Shown piece by piece: positions 18,101-27,250 of a stretch of DNA of 61,757 nt; the first letter of the stretch is position 1; each line of letters opens with the position of its first letter. Under the pieces are notes generated by a model, which was given only the letters and a program-made list of their open reading frames with translations, ran no database searches and had not been told where the DNA came from. The position numbers and the translations under genes were made by a program. The stretch comes from Planctomycetota bacterium (GTDB lineage: Bacteria; Planctomycetota; UBA8108; JACQVS01), in NCBI GenBank assembly GCA_028280485.1, contig JANQLS010000053.1, forward strand, positions 1 to 61,757. Reading direction: 5' to 3'.

Positions 18101-20136
18101 AAGCCTTTAAACAACAAGCGAAAGGAGTGCTTGGGAGATCGAGTAGGATTACGACTCGCTCCACCGAGAATCCGAATTCCACAACCGACTTGAAAACCTT
18201 CTTTCCCATCAGGAAAGATCAGCTCTGCAGAACAGGCCCGTTCCCATAAAAAGCCTTCACCCGTTGAATTACTGTAGATCCCTCGAGTACCGAACATGTC
18301 GTCGACATTCATGACGATCGAAACTGTTGGAAGATCTTTTAATCCTTCGACGACTCTATCTTGGGTTTGAGGATTGGATAGGAGGTCTTTGTCAGTTTCG
18401 TAATCCACTCCGGGTGCAGCTCCCCAACGAACGGGAAATCCTTGAGGTCGGAGTTTTTGCTGAATGACGGTTTCGGGGAAAACGAAACTTCGGGTCACGA
18501 TTTCCGAAGGAAGGTAACCTTCGCGAATGGCTCTCGCTTTGAGGATGAAGGTTGGGCGATCCGGAGTTCCCTGGATAGTGATCGGTCCCTCGTAAAGAGT
18601 GCCGTTTTGTTCCGTGGGATCACGGCCATCCAAGCGGAAGATGATCTGATCTTGAGGATTTGAGCTGTAGATACTGAGCTCAAACTCCGTTTCAAAAATA
18701 CCGGCTTCATGGCTCAATTGAGGAGCTTGGAGCAATCCCGTCAATAGATGCTCGGGGTCGTTGGGTTCTTCAGGAGTGGGATTTTCGAAATAACCCACTC
18801 GGTCCCCTAATCCTCTACCATAGGAAACATCCTGAACCTGACGGGGATAACCTTCGAATGCTGAAACTAATCTTGCCGGAAGTTCTGCATTGAAAAGTCC
18901 CAGGTATTCTCCATCTCCCGAGAGTTGGAAGTTTGTATGGAGTTCACCATCATCCCCGACACGATCTTTTCCAGAACAAAACACAACAATGCGTTGCCCC
19001 GCCTGGAGACTGACTTGAGGAAAAGCCCAAAGATCTGGCTGAGCAGAGTCATCCGTTAAGTACCATCCCGTCAGGTCGATCTCACGATCCTCTAAGTTTT
19101 CGATCTCCAACCAATCGGAAGACTCTCGATCATCATCGAGCAATCCCCCATTGTTGATGGCGACAAACTCGCTGATCCGAACTTTCGGTACGGGAGCGTT
19201 AGGATTGACGGTATAGCTCCACTCTCCCCCTTCAAAGGCATTTTCTGCTGGAGCGAGGTCGATGATTCCATGATCCTCGATCCACTTAAGCTCGATCTCT
19301 CCTGGATCAGCCGGCGGGAAATGAAAAATAAATACAGCCTCGCTTAATTCTTCATAAGAAAGAGCTGGAGTTCCGTTAAGAGTGAGGTCACTAGCTTCAA
19401 GACCTTGAACTGGCTCATCAAAAATAATCTTCACTTGTGAAAACTGAGCAAGCTCTGTTCCGGGTTGCGGTAAAACTTTGGCCATGGGAGCCGCGATATC
19501 GGGCCCGTTGGGATTGATCAACCGCATATCAAATTTGAAATCGTTACTGGATCGAGCTGTATTGAAAGCCTGAATGGCAATCGAATTGATTCCGGGAACT
19601 AAAAATGAATCAGCGTCAGGAATTTCGAAAGGCAGGTATTCTCCTGATTCTTTCCCTCGCGCGGCCCGATCGGTTAATAACACCGGGTCACCAAATTCAC
19701 TTCGCATGTTTTCCCGGATGACTTCTTGACCGTTGATCCAAACGATAAATCCATCGTCGTAATTGGCTTCTACGAGGAGTAAGGTATTATCGAAGTCGGG
19801 ATTGACGTCAAAAGTGTTTCTCAAAAAGATGCTCGTATAGTTACCTCGCATCGGAGGTTCAACGGCCGAAAGGTCCGTAAAAAACGGAGGATCCCCGTAA
19901 CCGAAGGGAGCACGGCTTTCAGCCCACGAAGCATCGTCAAATTCTCGTTCTCTCCACGATGTGGGATCGGGTGAAGAGGCTTCCTCATTGCCTAAGCGAT
20001 AGCGATAGAGAGATTCTTCGGGGATTAGAACGACTTCAGCTGAAAAAACTGGCGTGACGAAGCTCGACACCAGGACCGAACAGATCATGATCTTCATCGA
20101 AAAAGAGAAAAGCGATGAGAGACGCAAATTAAGCAT
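15136..20136 (-). CDS. Giant secreted CotH-kinase/lamin-tail protein with dockerin-like end
   Basis: About 1666 residues. A signal peptide (ends near PVFSA) is followed by a galactose-binding-like N-terminal part, a first lamin-tail domain (VRISEFVAINNGG, DWLEIENLEDREIDLTGWYL), chitobiase-type segments (FRLDGRDPTEQNGTLYEGPI) and a CotH-like domain. The CotH-like part includes GCGIRILGGASR, FDNLVLRANYNNSW, YINGLYWGVYILVERP and YCWDTERIL with a candidate metal-binding Asp. At least two more lamin-tail domains follow (LHISELMFNPEDGGEFEYLE, VVINEIHYNPGERDGVEFLE). The C-terminus carries two EF-hand/dockerin-like loops (GDINADGRSNISDS, DGNGDGVVDQSDA) and a Cys-rich tail. ATG 20136 is preferred to TTG 20160 because AAGGA precedes it. 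It probably acts at the cell surface; kinase activity is not certain. Confidence 0.88.
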   Translation of the reverse strand: MLNLRLSSLFSFSMKIMICSVLVSSFVTPVFSAEVVLIPEESLYRYRLGNEEASSPDPTSWREREFDDASWAESRAPFGYGDPPFFTDLSAVEPPMRGNYTSIFLRNTFDVNPDFDNTLLLVEANYDDGFIVWINGQEVIRENMRSEFGDPVLLTDRAARGKESGEYLPFEIPDADSFLVPGINSIAIQAFNTARSSNDFKFDMRLINPNGPDIAAPMAKVLPQPGTELAQFSQVKIIFDEPVQGLEASDLTLNGTPALSYEELSEAVFIFHFPPADPGEIELKWIEDHGIIDLAPAENAFEGGEWSYTVNPNAPVPKVRISEFVAINNGGLLDDDRESSDWLEIENLEDREIDLTGWYLTDDSAQPDLWAFPQVSLQAGQRIVVFCSGKDRVGDDGELHTNFQLSGDGEYLGLFNAELPARLVSAFEGYPRQVQDVSYGRGLGDRVGYFENPTPEEPNDPEHLLTGLLQAPQLSHEAGIFETEFELSIYSSNPQDQIIFRLDGRDPTEQNGTLYEGPITIQGTPDRPTFILKARAIREGYLPSEIVTRSFVFPETVIQQKLRPQGFPVRWGAAPGVDYETDKDLLSNPQTQDRVVEGLKDLPTVSIVMNVDDMFGTRGIYSNSTGEGFLWERACSAELIFPDGKEGFQVGCGIRILGGASRNPTRSPKHSFRLLFKGLYGPNRLRYRLYDDSKVESFDNLVLRANYNNSWIHWDSGQRRRGMLIRDQWAKDTQNDMGHPSGHARYTNLYINGLYWGVYILVERPNAAFAASYHGGDKEDYDALNSAQPVDGNTVKWTQLLNVVRGGIPNLQAYENLKKHLDIENFIDYMLVNFYGANADWPHHNWYGAVNRNKEEGYRFYCWDTERILESLGASRIGANDSNSPGEIHARLRGVAEYQIAFGDRVQKHFFDGGALTPQAASDRYQKRVTELEKGIWAESVRWGDYRRDVHPSSNGPYELYQVNVHWMPQWNFLRSSIFPGRSGVVLNQLRNNRLFPRIEAPIILPLASEVEVGTQAQITKPEGQEGEIYITFDGSDPRAAWTGEVAPGATLHAGLPISIPSRTQIKARLLVDGQWSALVDVTYTVAQDFSKLHISELMFNPEDGGEFEYLELHNSGDVPIDLSGVYFSNGIELTFEDGTHLPPNSHRVIVSNITAFRTLYPDAEIIGIYEGQLANEGEKVTLKDSKENSILSIEYDDEGFWPVSADGLGYSLVLADPAMRLDSPHAWRPSSLWGGSPGAVDPVDERPQVLVQRVSPHPSEGEEAWIELANLMDRSVDLSGWFLGSSSASLDTLRQLQFPDGFELNSQEVKRISQSEWNAWAGDLQLSNGPGEVYLSEAHSDGSLTGNISGLEYQWVPSESLVGVVETSLDLNMWRVLNDGAPWVSDVVINEIHYNPGERDGVEFLELFNRGQKAVSLFDSDLNQGWKLRGLSQAIEKGTFQFPRGTTLSAQSFLLLVKGNEQRFRELMDVPDGIRVISVGSSSLDDGGEELRLERPIATGEGQVTYEVLDQVVFNDKDPWPTEADGFGPSLERRDASKYGNEALNWGASETDGGTPGAFNSISSDAPQGGNRVPGDINADGRSNISDSIVLLRHLYLGQAIILPCTGESIAQGGNLPLLDGNGDGVVDQSDAIHQLLYLFGGGQTHVLGTGCTPIVDCSEACTKT

Positions 20137-20437
20137 GAAGCTGATCCTTATAATTCTCAATTAATTCTAGTACTGAACATGAACCCAGGAATTGGAGACC
20201 CGACCTTTATAAACCACTCCAACCCCACAAGGTTTTAATCCCAGGAGAAATCAATTTTACGGGTAGGGAACTAAATTCGTATGCCCCAAGACCTAAACTC
20301 CAGACATACAGCGAGATCGCCTTAGAAATCGCGTGCACAAGACCGCTAAGGAAATAGGAAAAACCCGAGTCCCAAGCTCGGTTAGAACTGAACGTTAGGA
20401 GGATTTATTTCTGGTCGAATCAACCAGAAATAATAGC
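20137..20437. other. Intergenic gap with terminator hairpins
   Basis: No gene seen. It holds an 11-bp hairpin directly after the DUF1501 stop (20405-20415 with 20423-20433, TTATTTCTGGT paired with ACCAGAAATAA, no T-run) and the stronger terminator at 20359-20381. Confidence 0.6.
20359..20381 (-). terminator. Intrinsic terminator after the DUF1501 gene
   Basis: On the minus strand CCGAG, a seven-base loop, CTCGG, then G and TTTTT: a short GC stem (20365-20369 with 20377-20381) followed by a U-run. It separates the DUF1501 transcript from the giant CotH-type gene. Confidence 0.65.
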
Positions 20438-21808
20438 TCAAACGAGTTCTTTCAGGGGTTGGCGATTATCGTCGACGAGGTAATGCGGTCGGCGGTAAAG
20501 GTCCTCCACCGTCGCCGTATTCACATCGATCCCCATATTATGATAAAGGGTAGCGAGAACTTCTTGGAAGTGTACAGGCCGCTCTTTTGCGTATTCCCCA
20601 AATTTATTGGTAGCACCGATCACCTGTCCCGTCTTCATTCCCCCTCCCGCGAGGACAGCGCAAGACACCCGGGGCCAGTGGTCTCGACCCGCATTTTTGT
20701 TGATCTTGGGTGTACGGCCAAATTCTCCCCAAACCACGACACTAACATCCTTATCGAGTCCCCGGTTTTGAAGGTCTTCCATCAGAGCCGTCAAACCCTG
20801 GTCCAGCATGGGCATATCCTGGCGACCACGTTTAAAGTTTCCTCCGTGCCAATCCCAACGGCTGAAGGCCAAGGTCACCACTCGTACCCCCGCTTCTACC
20901 AGGCGGCGAGCGAGAAGGAAGTGATCGAGATTTTTAGGACCTCCATCGGCTTGGTTCTTGGGGGAACCTCTACCGTAGCGATCTCTCAACTTCTGATCTT
21001 CTTTGTTCAGATCCATCGCTTCCGCGAGTTCACTGGAAGTTAAAATTCCGAAGGCTTGCTGGGTAAAAGCGTCCAGGCCTTCGATTGCCCCGGAGTTATC
21101 GCAGTCCCGACGGAACTTGTCGAAGCTTTGAAGTAACGATCGTCGATCGCGTAAACGCTCCAGACTGATTCCGTTGAGGACCATGTCTTGTTTTCCCGGT
21201 CCTTCGGTTTTGAAAGGAGCGTGAGCTACTCCCAAAAAACCGGGTTGGCCATTGTCCGACCAAGGGACGTGTCCCATTTTAGGAGCGAGTCCCATATAGG
21301 CTGGAATGGAAGGTTGAGTGGGACCTTCGAGCTTACTGACGACTGAGCCCATCGCCGGCCAACCCCCTTGAGGTTGGTTACGACTTTTACGTCCGGTCAT
21401 ACACTGGAAAGAATAGTGGGCTCCATCCGCTCCCACGATACTGCGAATAATGGCGAACTTATCCATCATCTTCGCCATGCGAGGGAAGAGTTCGCAAATT
21501 TGAATACCGGAAACATTCGTTTCTATCGGGCGAAACTCACCGCGAATTTCAGAGGGAGCATCGACCTTGAGATCGAACATGTCTTGATGGGGAGGTCCGC
21601 CGGGAAGGAAGATCATAATGGTCGCTTTGTGGTTCTTCTTAGAACCCGGACCGGGCTGACCTTGGGCTTTTCGAGTTTCCTCTTCGGCTTTTAGGATTTG
21701 GGGAAGAGATAATCCTCCCATAGCCAATCCACCGATCTGCAAAAAGGCTCGACGTGGAACTCCATCACAAAAACCACCGTAGTCATGATCACTGACGATA
21801 GAAAGCAT
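20438..21808 (-). CDS. DUF1501 (sulfatase-like) protein with Tat-type signal
   Basis: A 456-residue DUF1501 protein, a family of alkaline-phosphatase/sulfatase-like fold proteins abundant in Planctomycetota with mostly unknown substrates. Residues 18-40 contain [15 protein letters not shown], a twin-arginine signal. Family landmarks are [18 protein letters not shown] near the start of the mature domain, [54 protein letters not shown] and [18 protein letters not shown] 21808 has GGGAGGG five bases upstream, so it is preferred to the overlapping GTG at 21814. Unlike the 43-kb paralogue it has no DUF1549/DUF1553 partner beside it. Confidence 0.92.
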   Translation of the reverse strand: MLSIVSDHDYGGFCDGVPRRAFLQIGGLAMGGLSLPQILKAEEETRKAQGQPGPGSKKNHKATIMIFLPGGPPHQDMFDLKVDAPSEIRGEFRPIETNVSGIQICELFPRMAKMMDKFAIIRSIVGADGAHYSFQCMTGRKSRNQPQGGWPAMGSVVSKLEGPTQPSIPAYMGLAPKMGHVPWSDNGQPGFLGVAHAPFKTEGPGKQDMVLNGISLERLRDRRSLLQSFDKFRRDCDNSGAIEGLDAFTQQAFGILTSSELAEAMDLNKEDQKLRDRYGRGSPKNQADGGPKNLDHFLLARRLVEAGVRVVTLAFSRWDWHGGNFKRGRQDMPMLDQGLTALMEDLQNRGLDKDVSVVVWGEFGRTPKINKNAGRDHWPRVSCAVLAGGGMKTGQVIGATNKFGEYAKERPVHFQEVLATLYHNMGIDVNTATVEDLYRRPHYLVDDNRQPLKELV

Positions 21809-22133
21809 GGACACCCTCCCAAATTAAATCGCAGAATTGACGGAATGGATCTTCCGCCGGATGTTCGCAATCGTATTTTATATACAGTGCTTAATAATAG
21901 ATGAGATAGGACTTTATGAATAGTAAAAGTTTGAGCAAGGTCGGAATAAATCTGAAGTTTGGAGCCCATACAGCCTCCTCCCCAAGCCCTGATTAGCCCG
22001 CAAAGTTCCAGATAACCGCAGAAATTCGGCGATTTCGGCTTTGAAGGGTACTCTTTAAAAGACGGGAGCTCCCTGGAGTTCTCGCTCATCCCTATTTATC
22101 CAAAACAATTTAAATGAGAAGTTTAGAGGAATC
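21809..22133. other. Divergent intergenic region, nothing recognised
   Basis: Lies between the divergent DUF1501 and thioredoxin genes, so it should hold both promoters. I see ribosome sites at each end (GGGAGGG on the minus side, AGAGGAAT on the plus side) but no clear operator, hairpin or gene. Confidence 0.5.
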
Positions 22134-22658
22134 ATGTTTGGAAAATTTGTCTTCGCCATCGGAACTTTCGCTGCGATCGGAGTGTTCCTCCTCGTAGATC
22201 ACCTGAACGTTACACCCGTGGCCGAATCCTTAGGTAACTCGCTGGTCGACCGCAAAGGAAAAGAAATCAGTATCTCCGAGATCAAAGAGAAAGATTATAT
22301 TCTCTTGTACTTCTCAGCGAGCTGGTGCCCCCCATGCCGGAAGTTCACCCCTGAACTCGTCGAGTTCTACGACGACCATCACGAAGCTTATAACTTTGAA
22401 GTGATCTTAGTTCCTAACGATCAATCCGAAGACGACGCCATCGATTACATGCGAGATTACGGTATGGATTTTCCCTCCATTCCCTTCACCGATTACGGCG
22501 CCCGTCAAAAGATTCAGAAGATGTACGGCGCACGTGGCATCCCCCACCTGGTGCTCTTGAATAAAGATGGCCGTGTTCTTTCCACGAGCTACGACGGCAC
22601 GAAGTATCTGGGACCACAAATTGTGTTGGGTGCGCTTCAGAATGAGATTAGGGAATAA
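22134..22658 (+). CDS. Membrane-anchored thioredoxin-like protein (tryparedoxin/nucleoredoxin type)
   Basis: A 174-residue thiol-disulfide oxidoreductase. The N-terminal hydrophobic segment (residues 4-20) lacks an obvious cleavage site and may anchor the protein. The thioredoxin fold carries the active site WCPPC (64-68) in LLYFSASWCPPCRKFTPEL, the tryparedoxin/nucleoredoxin pattern, and the cis-proline in GIPHLVLL. Probably maintains the redox state of exported proteins; haem-protein maturation is a possibility because CxxCH proteins are encoded nearby, but that link is inference. ATG 22134 has GAGGA upstream. Confidence 0.9.
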   Translation: MFGKFVFAIGTFAAIGVFLLVDHLNVTPVAESLGNSLVDRKGKEISISEIKEKDYILLYFSASWCPPCRKFTPELVEFYDDHHEAYNFEVILVPNDQSEDDAIDYMRDYGMDFPSIPFTDYGARQKIQKMYGARGIPHLVLLNKDGRVLSTSYDGTKYLGPQIVLGALQNEIRE

Positions 22659-22697
22659 AACGATTTAGCGAATTAGGGAATGGCCAACCCACCAGAG

Positions 22698-22928
22698 GAA
22701 CTATGAATATTCGGGCAACTCATTAATAAGCCCGGAGCGTAAGCGACGGGATGCGTCATCGTGGTGATCTACCCGTTAAATTGTTTTTATGGGGAGCTAA
22801 GGTAATTAGTTTCCACCTACAAGACACTTTAGCCAGATCCCGTCGCTCACGCTCCGGGCTTATTAATTTGGGTGCTTGAATAGAAAGATTGACTTTTAGT
22901 TCAATTGGGATCTAAAAATTCACAGCTT
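22698..22928. repeat. Long palindromic miniature element, copy 4
   Basis: An about 231-bp element with inverted arms at 22722-22752 and 22837-22867 (ATTAATAAGCCCGGAGCG) and inner TTAGTTTCCACCTACAAGAC, as in copy 2. Its right flank (TGACTTTTAGTTCAATTGGG up to AAAAATTCACAGCT) aligns with the inverted left flank of copy 3. No clear target duplication remains. Confidence 0.75.
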
Positions 22929-22942
22929 CGGTGCGGGACCCC

Positions 22943-24214
22943 CTACTTCTCAATTCGATACAGATGACTTCGCGTTCTTAAAAAGAACGCCCCCCCCGCC
23001 ACGGCTGGTGAAGCCATGAAACCATCGTCGAGTTCATTTTCAGCCAGTATCTTTAATTCTTTCCCGGGTTGAACCACGGATGTTTTTCCTTCTTCACTGA
23101 AGAAATAAATCTTTCCATCGACTAACACGGGACAGGCAGAATAGTTTCCCCCTAAGCGACCCCGCCAAACTTCGCGGCCGGTCTTGGCTTCGAGGCACCC
23201 CGCGATTCCTTTGTCGTTCACGAAATAAAGATAACCATCCAGGTAGATCGGAGAGGAACGATTGCAAACACTCTTCGTGTATTTCCATTCGACGTGACTC
23301 TTCGTCACTTCCCCTTTGCCATCGAGCTTAACGGCCCACAATTGAGCTTTCGCGTAACCGGAATTAACGAAGGCTAAATTATCTCCGACAACCGTTCGGG
23401 AAGCCGTGGAATGTCCTGGGTATCGGACTTGCCAGTACTCTTTTCCCGTTCGAGGATTGTAGGAGTAAACCGCTTTTGCGGCAGGACTGATGAGTTGTAA
23501 TTTACCATCAGCTTTGATGAGAATGGGCGTATTGTAGGCTTTTCTAAAATCACCATCCCGCTTGGGTTTCCCGTTTTTATCGAGGTCCCCATAGTCGGTT
23601 GAGCGAGGAGTCTTCCAAACGTTGTCACCCGTTTTTTTATTCAAAGCGACGATGTAGTGATGGTCGGATCCATCCATGTGAAAGATGATTAAATCTTCAA
23701 AGAGGATGGGCGAAGATGCGGGCCCTCGAAAGTGATTACAGGGAAGGTCTCGACGCTGCCAAATTTCTTTAAAAGTCTTCGTATCGAGACAAGCGGTTCC
23801 GTAACTGCCAAAATGGATATAAACCCTTCCTTCTTCGATAACCGGCGATGGAGAGCCGTAAGTATTCACGGTATTCCCAAGTGGCCGAGGCTTCTCGACT
23901 TTAAAGAGGACGCGATCTAAAAGGATCTTTCCGTTCTTACGATCCACGCAGATGGCAGAGAGAGATTTCCCATCTTTCGTCGCCGTCGTCAACCAAACCT
24001 GATTCCCCCATACGACGGGTGAAGACCACGCTCGGCCGTGAATGGGTGTTTTCCAAACCACGTTTTTGGATTCACTCCACTTGAGAGGCAAACCCTTTTC
24101 TTGGGAGTGGCCATCTTGAGAGGGGCCGCGATAGTCGGGCCAGTTTCCTTGGCACATACCTACAGTGGTCAAGGAACTGAAACTTAAAATGAAAATTAAA
24201 AATCGATACATCAT
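22943..24214 (-). CDS. Secreted PQQ-type beta-propeller protein
   Basis: A 423-residue exported propeller. The signal peptide occupies residues 1-22, ending near GMCQGNW, followed by WPDYRGPSQDGHS. This is the same family entry motif as in the 4.2-kb protein but clearly a divergent sequence. Blades repeat VDRKNGKILL, LDTKTFKEIW, LNKKTGDNVW, YNPRTGKEYW and LEAKTGREVW. No catalytic domain is seen. It lies 21 bp after the M14 peptidase gene on the same strand, so the two are likely co-transcribed. Confidence 0.88.
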   Translation of the reverse strand: MMYRFLIFILSFSSLTTVGMCQGNWPDYRGPSQDGHSQEKGLPLKWSESKNVVWKTPIHGRAWSSPVVWGNQVWLTTATKDGKSLSAICVDRKNGKILLDRVLFKVEKPRPLGNTVNTYGSPSPVIEEGRVYIHFGSYGTACLDTKTFKEIWQRRDLPCNHFRGPASSPILFEDLIIFHMDGSDHHYIVALNKKTGDNVWKTPRSTDYGDLDKNGKPKRDGDFRKAYNTPILIKADGKLQLISPAAKAVYSYNPRTGKEYWQVRYPGHSTASRTVVGDNLAFVNSGYAKAQLWAVKLDGKGEVTKSHVEWKYTKSVCNRSSPIYLDGYLYFVNDKGIAGCLEAKTGREVWRGRLGGNYSACPVLVDGKIYFFSEEGKTSVVQPGKELKILAENELDDGFMASPAVAGGAFFLRTRSHLYRIEK

Positions 24215-24235
24215 AGTTTTGATTGTCTTCTTCTC

Positions 24236-26920
24236 TTACTCCGATGGCAGGGGATAGGTTCGCTTGATGACGCTTCCAAAGAAGAGTGCATTGGCATAAA
24301 TCTTATTTGTCCCGTACCAGACACCGCGAAAGTTGACATTGTCGATCAGCCGAATGACGCAACCGCTTCCTAAACGATTTGCGCAGACCGCCGGGGTCTT
24401 GGAGATACGCTGTTCGTTTTTCTCGGAGCAATACCCGCTGATTCGAGCGTTACCAGTATACCTAAATGGAACCGTTAAAGGGTCTTTTTCAGAGGGCAAG
24501 ATCATCGTCGAGTTTCTAAAAATGGGTAAATACTTTCTTTGATACCCAAATGCGAGGGGATGACTGGGATCGAGTTCAGTGAGAAAAATGGATCCACCGA
24601 TCAAACTTTTAGCCCTCATCTTTTCATAATCGGCATAGCTAATATTTTCGTGCTGGTGATCCTTGGCTGATTTCGATTCCGTAGAACTCGACGATGTCCC
24701 CGGGGATGATCTCCCTAAGAGCTTATCCCCCGCCCACAGCGCCGCTCCCTTTTGAGCTACGACAATCCCACCATCGCGGACCCAATCTTTTAACTTTGAA
24801 ATTTGATCAGCTGACAAAAAGCTGTAACTTCCATCGACGAGGAGTAAGTGAGTGTAGCGCTTCCAATCGAGTCGTGAAAAATCTCTGCCCTCAGCAATTG
24901 TTAAGGGCATGCCGTACCTTTGATCTAACAGATGCCACACTTCTCCGGCTTCGTAGGTACTGACTCCACTTCCTACTAAAAGAACGGGCTTGGGTAACTT
25001 CATGGGGATCAGACTCGGGCTTCCTAAGTCGACTCCATCATCGGTCAAGCCGGTCGTCAATGGCGTCACCGGCACTCCCGATTCTTCACACAGAAGTTTC
25101 AGAAGTTGGATCACTTTTTCTTTTTCGAGATCTTGGATTCCCAAGGGCACGACCACCGTTCCGTAGCCGAAGGCTTTAGAGCCATCTTCATTTTCAAATC
25201 CGAAGGGACGCGTCGCAACCGTGAGTCGCAAGCCCTTCTCTAAGAGCCCTTGAAGAACTTTGGGGCTGTAGTACGCCCGCTGATCGATGGCGTAGGCTAG
25301 AGCTTCTTCTTCGGGAAACTTCACCTTAGGAAATTGAGGGCGAATCACTTTACCCATCAGGTCTTCAGAGTAATTGAAGACATCCAAAGATTCACTTTCC
25401 AATCCGAAGGAGAGTGGGAACGTCCAAGTTGAAACATCGTAAAACGTATCATCTTCAAACTTAGTTCGCTTCTCGAAGATGGCACGGATCAACCGGTACT
25501 GCGGCTGAGAGACCGGAATGATCAAGTAGTCGTTTTTTCCGTACTTAATTCCATCTTGTTCGAAAGTGCGAGCTAATCGACGCGTTGCGATACCATGTCG
25601 CTGAAGCAGATCGACGAAATGAAACAACCTTGCAGGGTCTTTCCCTTTCTTGATGAGATAAGCCCGAATCCGATCTTTAGCGGCGAGTTCGGGGACTTTC
25701 TTATAAAAGGTCTCTTGGTACTCTAAAAGCTCTGCTCGCTTTTCGAATGCTGCTTCCAGGGTAGAAAAACTGGTTGTCACTTGATTCTTGATCGTCTCCG
25801 GGAAACTCAAGTTTCCGTACGGAGATTCTTGGAGATGTCCTCTCGAACTCGCTTGTTCGAAGAGAATGCCTATCGCTCCATGAGCGTCAGGATAGGTCGA
25901 TCCTTTACCGTAGTAAAAGTCATCGAAGCTTTCTTCGGTATAGTAGAGCTTCCCCTCTTTGTCCAAAGCCTTCGCGTGGTATTTGGCGATCTCCCGGGTG
26001 AGTTCTAAATTACGCTTCGGAGTCCAAGGGTGTTGACGAGTGGGAACGCCGGGTTGAAAGAAGTAAGTTCGATGAGTGTGCATCTCATGAAAATCGGTGA
26101 CCACATTCGGCATCCAGGCTCTGAACTGAGTGATGCGCGCTCGCGACTCGGGATGGGTCAACAATAACCAATCACGATTGAGATCGAACCAATAATGGTT
26201 GGTTCTTCCACTCGGCCAACCTTCACGGTGTTCCCGGTGAGCGGGATCCGCGACGAGTTCAGCCCCCTTGTGAGTGTTCGCCCATTGAGCAAATCGGCTG
26301 AGGCCATCGGGATTTAAACAAGGATCGATCACGATGATCATCTCATTGAGCATCTTTTCGATCTCTTCACCTTGAGCCGCGGCTAAGTGATAGGCCAGAA
26401 TCAAGCTAGCGTTCGCTCCACTCGACTCATTTCCGTGAACGCTATATCCCATCCACACGACTAAGGGGGTTGATTGAGACTCTTTGTTCGGTTCAGATTC
26501 AGTTTCGAGTTCCGCCTCAGCATTGTTTTCTTTTTCGCTCGAATTTGAAACCTGCAATCGCTTTAAGTGAGCTTTTCTTAAATCTTCTAATTGATCCTGA
26601 TTTTTTTTCGAAGTAACGACTACATGAATCAATGGGCGTTTTTCGTAAGAATGCCCGATGACGTTGAGCTCAAACCGCGGCGACAAAGTCGCTAAGACTT
26701 TAAAGTATTGAAGGAGTTGATCGTGCCTAACGTGCCACTCCCCCACTTCGTAACCTAGGACCGATGAGGGCATCGGGATCGCAGAATTGTATTCCACTCC
26801 CTGAGGAAGATAATCTCGTAACTGAATTTCCTTCTTTTCATCCCCATGAATGAATCCAGTCAAGCTTGCTAAGTAAACAAGTAGAACGAGAAACTCAGTG
26901 CGTAAGTTCAGATAGTGCAT
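24236..26920 (-). CDS. Secreted M14-family zinc carboxypeptidase
   Basis: About 894 residues. The signal peptide starts at MHYLNLRTEFLVLLVYLASL, so ATG 26920 is preferred over the ORF beginning 108 bp upstream. The peptidase domain (about residues 45-420) carries the zinc ligands His and Glu in YSVHGNESSGAN and the third His in VVTDFHEMHTHRTYF. Other landmarks are DPCLNPDGLSRF, FDLNRDWLLLTHPES and the presumed catalytic Glu in GILFEQASSRGH. The remaining half has a glutamine amidotransferase-like or ThuA-like region (LLVDGSYSFLSADQISKLKD, WVRDGGIVVAQKG). It probably degrades peptides in the envelope or outside the cell. It leads a two-gene unit with the PQQ propeller. Confidence 0.9.
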   Translation of the reverse strand: MHYLNLRTEFLVLLVYLASLTGFIHGDEKKEIQLRDYLPQGVEYNSAIPMPSSVLGYEVGEWHVRHDQLLQYFKVLATLSPRFELNVIGHSYEKRPLIHVVVTSKKNQDQLEDLRKAHLKRLQVSNSSEKENNAEAELETESEPNKESQSTPLVVWMGYSVHGNESSGANASLILAYHLAAAQGEEIEKMLNEMIIVIDPCLNPDGLSRFAQWANTHKGAELVADPAHREHREGWPSGRTNHYWFDLNRDWLLLTHPESRARITQFRAWMPNVVTDFHEMHTHRTYFFQPGVPTRQHPWTPKRNLELTREIAKYHAKALDKEGKLYYTEESFDDFYYGKGSTYPDAHGAIGILFEQASSRGHLQESPYGNLSFPETIKNQVTTSFSTLEAAFEKRAELLEYQETFYKKVPELAAKDRIRAYLIKKGKDPARLFHFVDLLQRHGIATRRLARTFEQDGIKYGKNDYLIIPVSQPQYRLIRAIFEKRTKFEDDTFYDVSTWTFPLSFGLESESLDVFNYSEDLMGKVIRPQFPKVKFPEEEALAYAIDQRAYYSPKVLQGLLEKGLRLTVATRPFGFENEDGSKAFGYGTVVVPLGIQDLEKEKVIQLLKLLCEESGVPVTPLTTGLTDDGVDLGSPSLIPMKLPKPVLLVGSGVSTYEAGEVWHLLDQRYGMPLTIAEGRDFSRLDWKRYTHLLLVDGSYSFLSADQISKLKDWVRDGGIVVAQKGAALWAGDKLLGRSSPGTSSSSTESKSAKDHQHENISYADYEKMRAKSLIGGSIFLTELDPSHPLAFGYQRKYLPIFRNSTMILPSEKDPLTVPFRYTGNARISGYCSEKNEQRISKTPAVCANRLGSGCVIRLIDNVNFRGVWYGTNKIYANALFFGSVIKRTYPLPSE

Positions 26921-27250
26921 CGGTATAGTGCCAATTCTTAGTTCGTCGAATGGTGGGGGTTGATCATTAGACCCAATTCCAGGCGTAGAGCCTGAATTCC
27001 TTCCCTCGAAAACCCCGTTCCCTATCAATTCTCAAGGTTTCACAGGATCATTTCAAGCCTAGCCCTGACAGGAAACTGTAAGTCGAAGGTTGAATTTTTG
27101 CTAAAAGCACGCCAAGCTCTGTTGACTGTAGCAGTTGGAGCTGATCCTAAATTGGATTATCCAAGACTCAAACCACTCCCGGCACTCTTGAGTTAAGAGA
27201 TAAAAAGGGATCGCCGATCCTTTCCACTTCGATGAACTTTGACTTTTAAA

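Noticed and set aside
21691..22089. Minus-strand frame upstream of the DUF1501 gene
   Set aside because: Overlaps the DUF1501 N-terminus in another frame and shows no domain or ribosome site.
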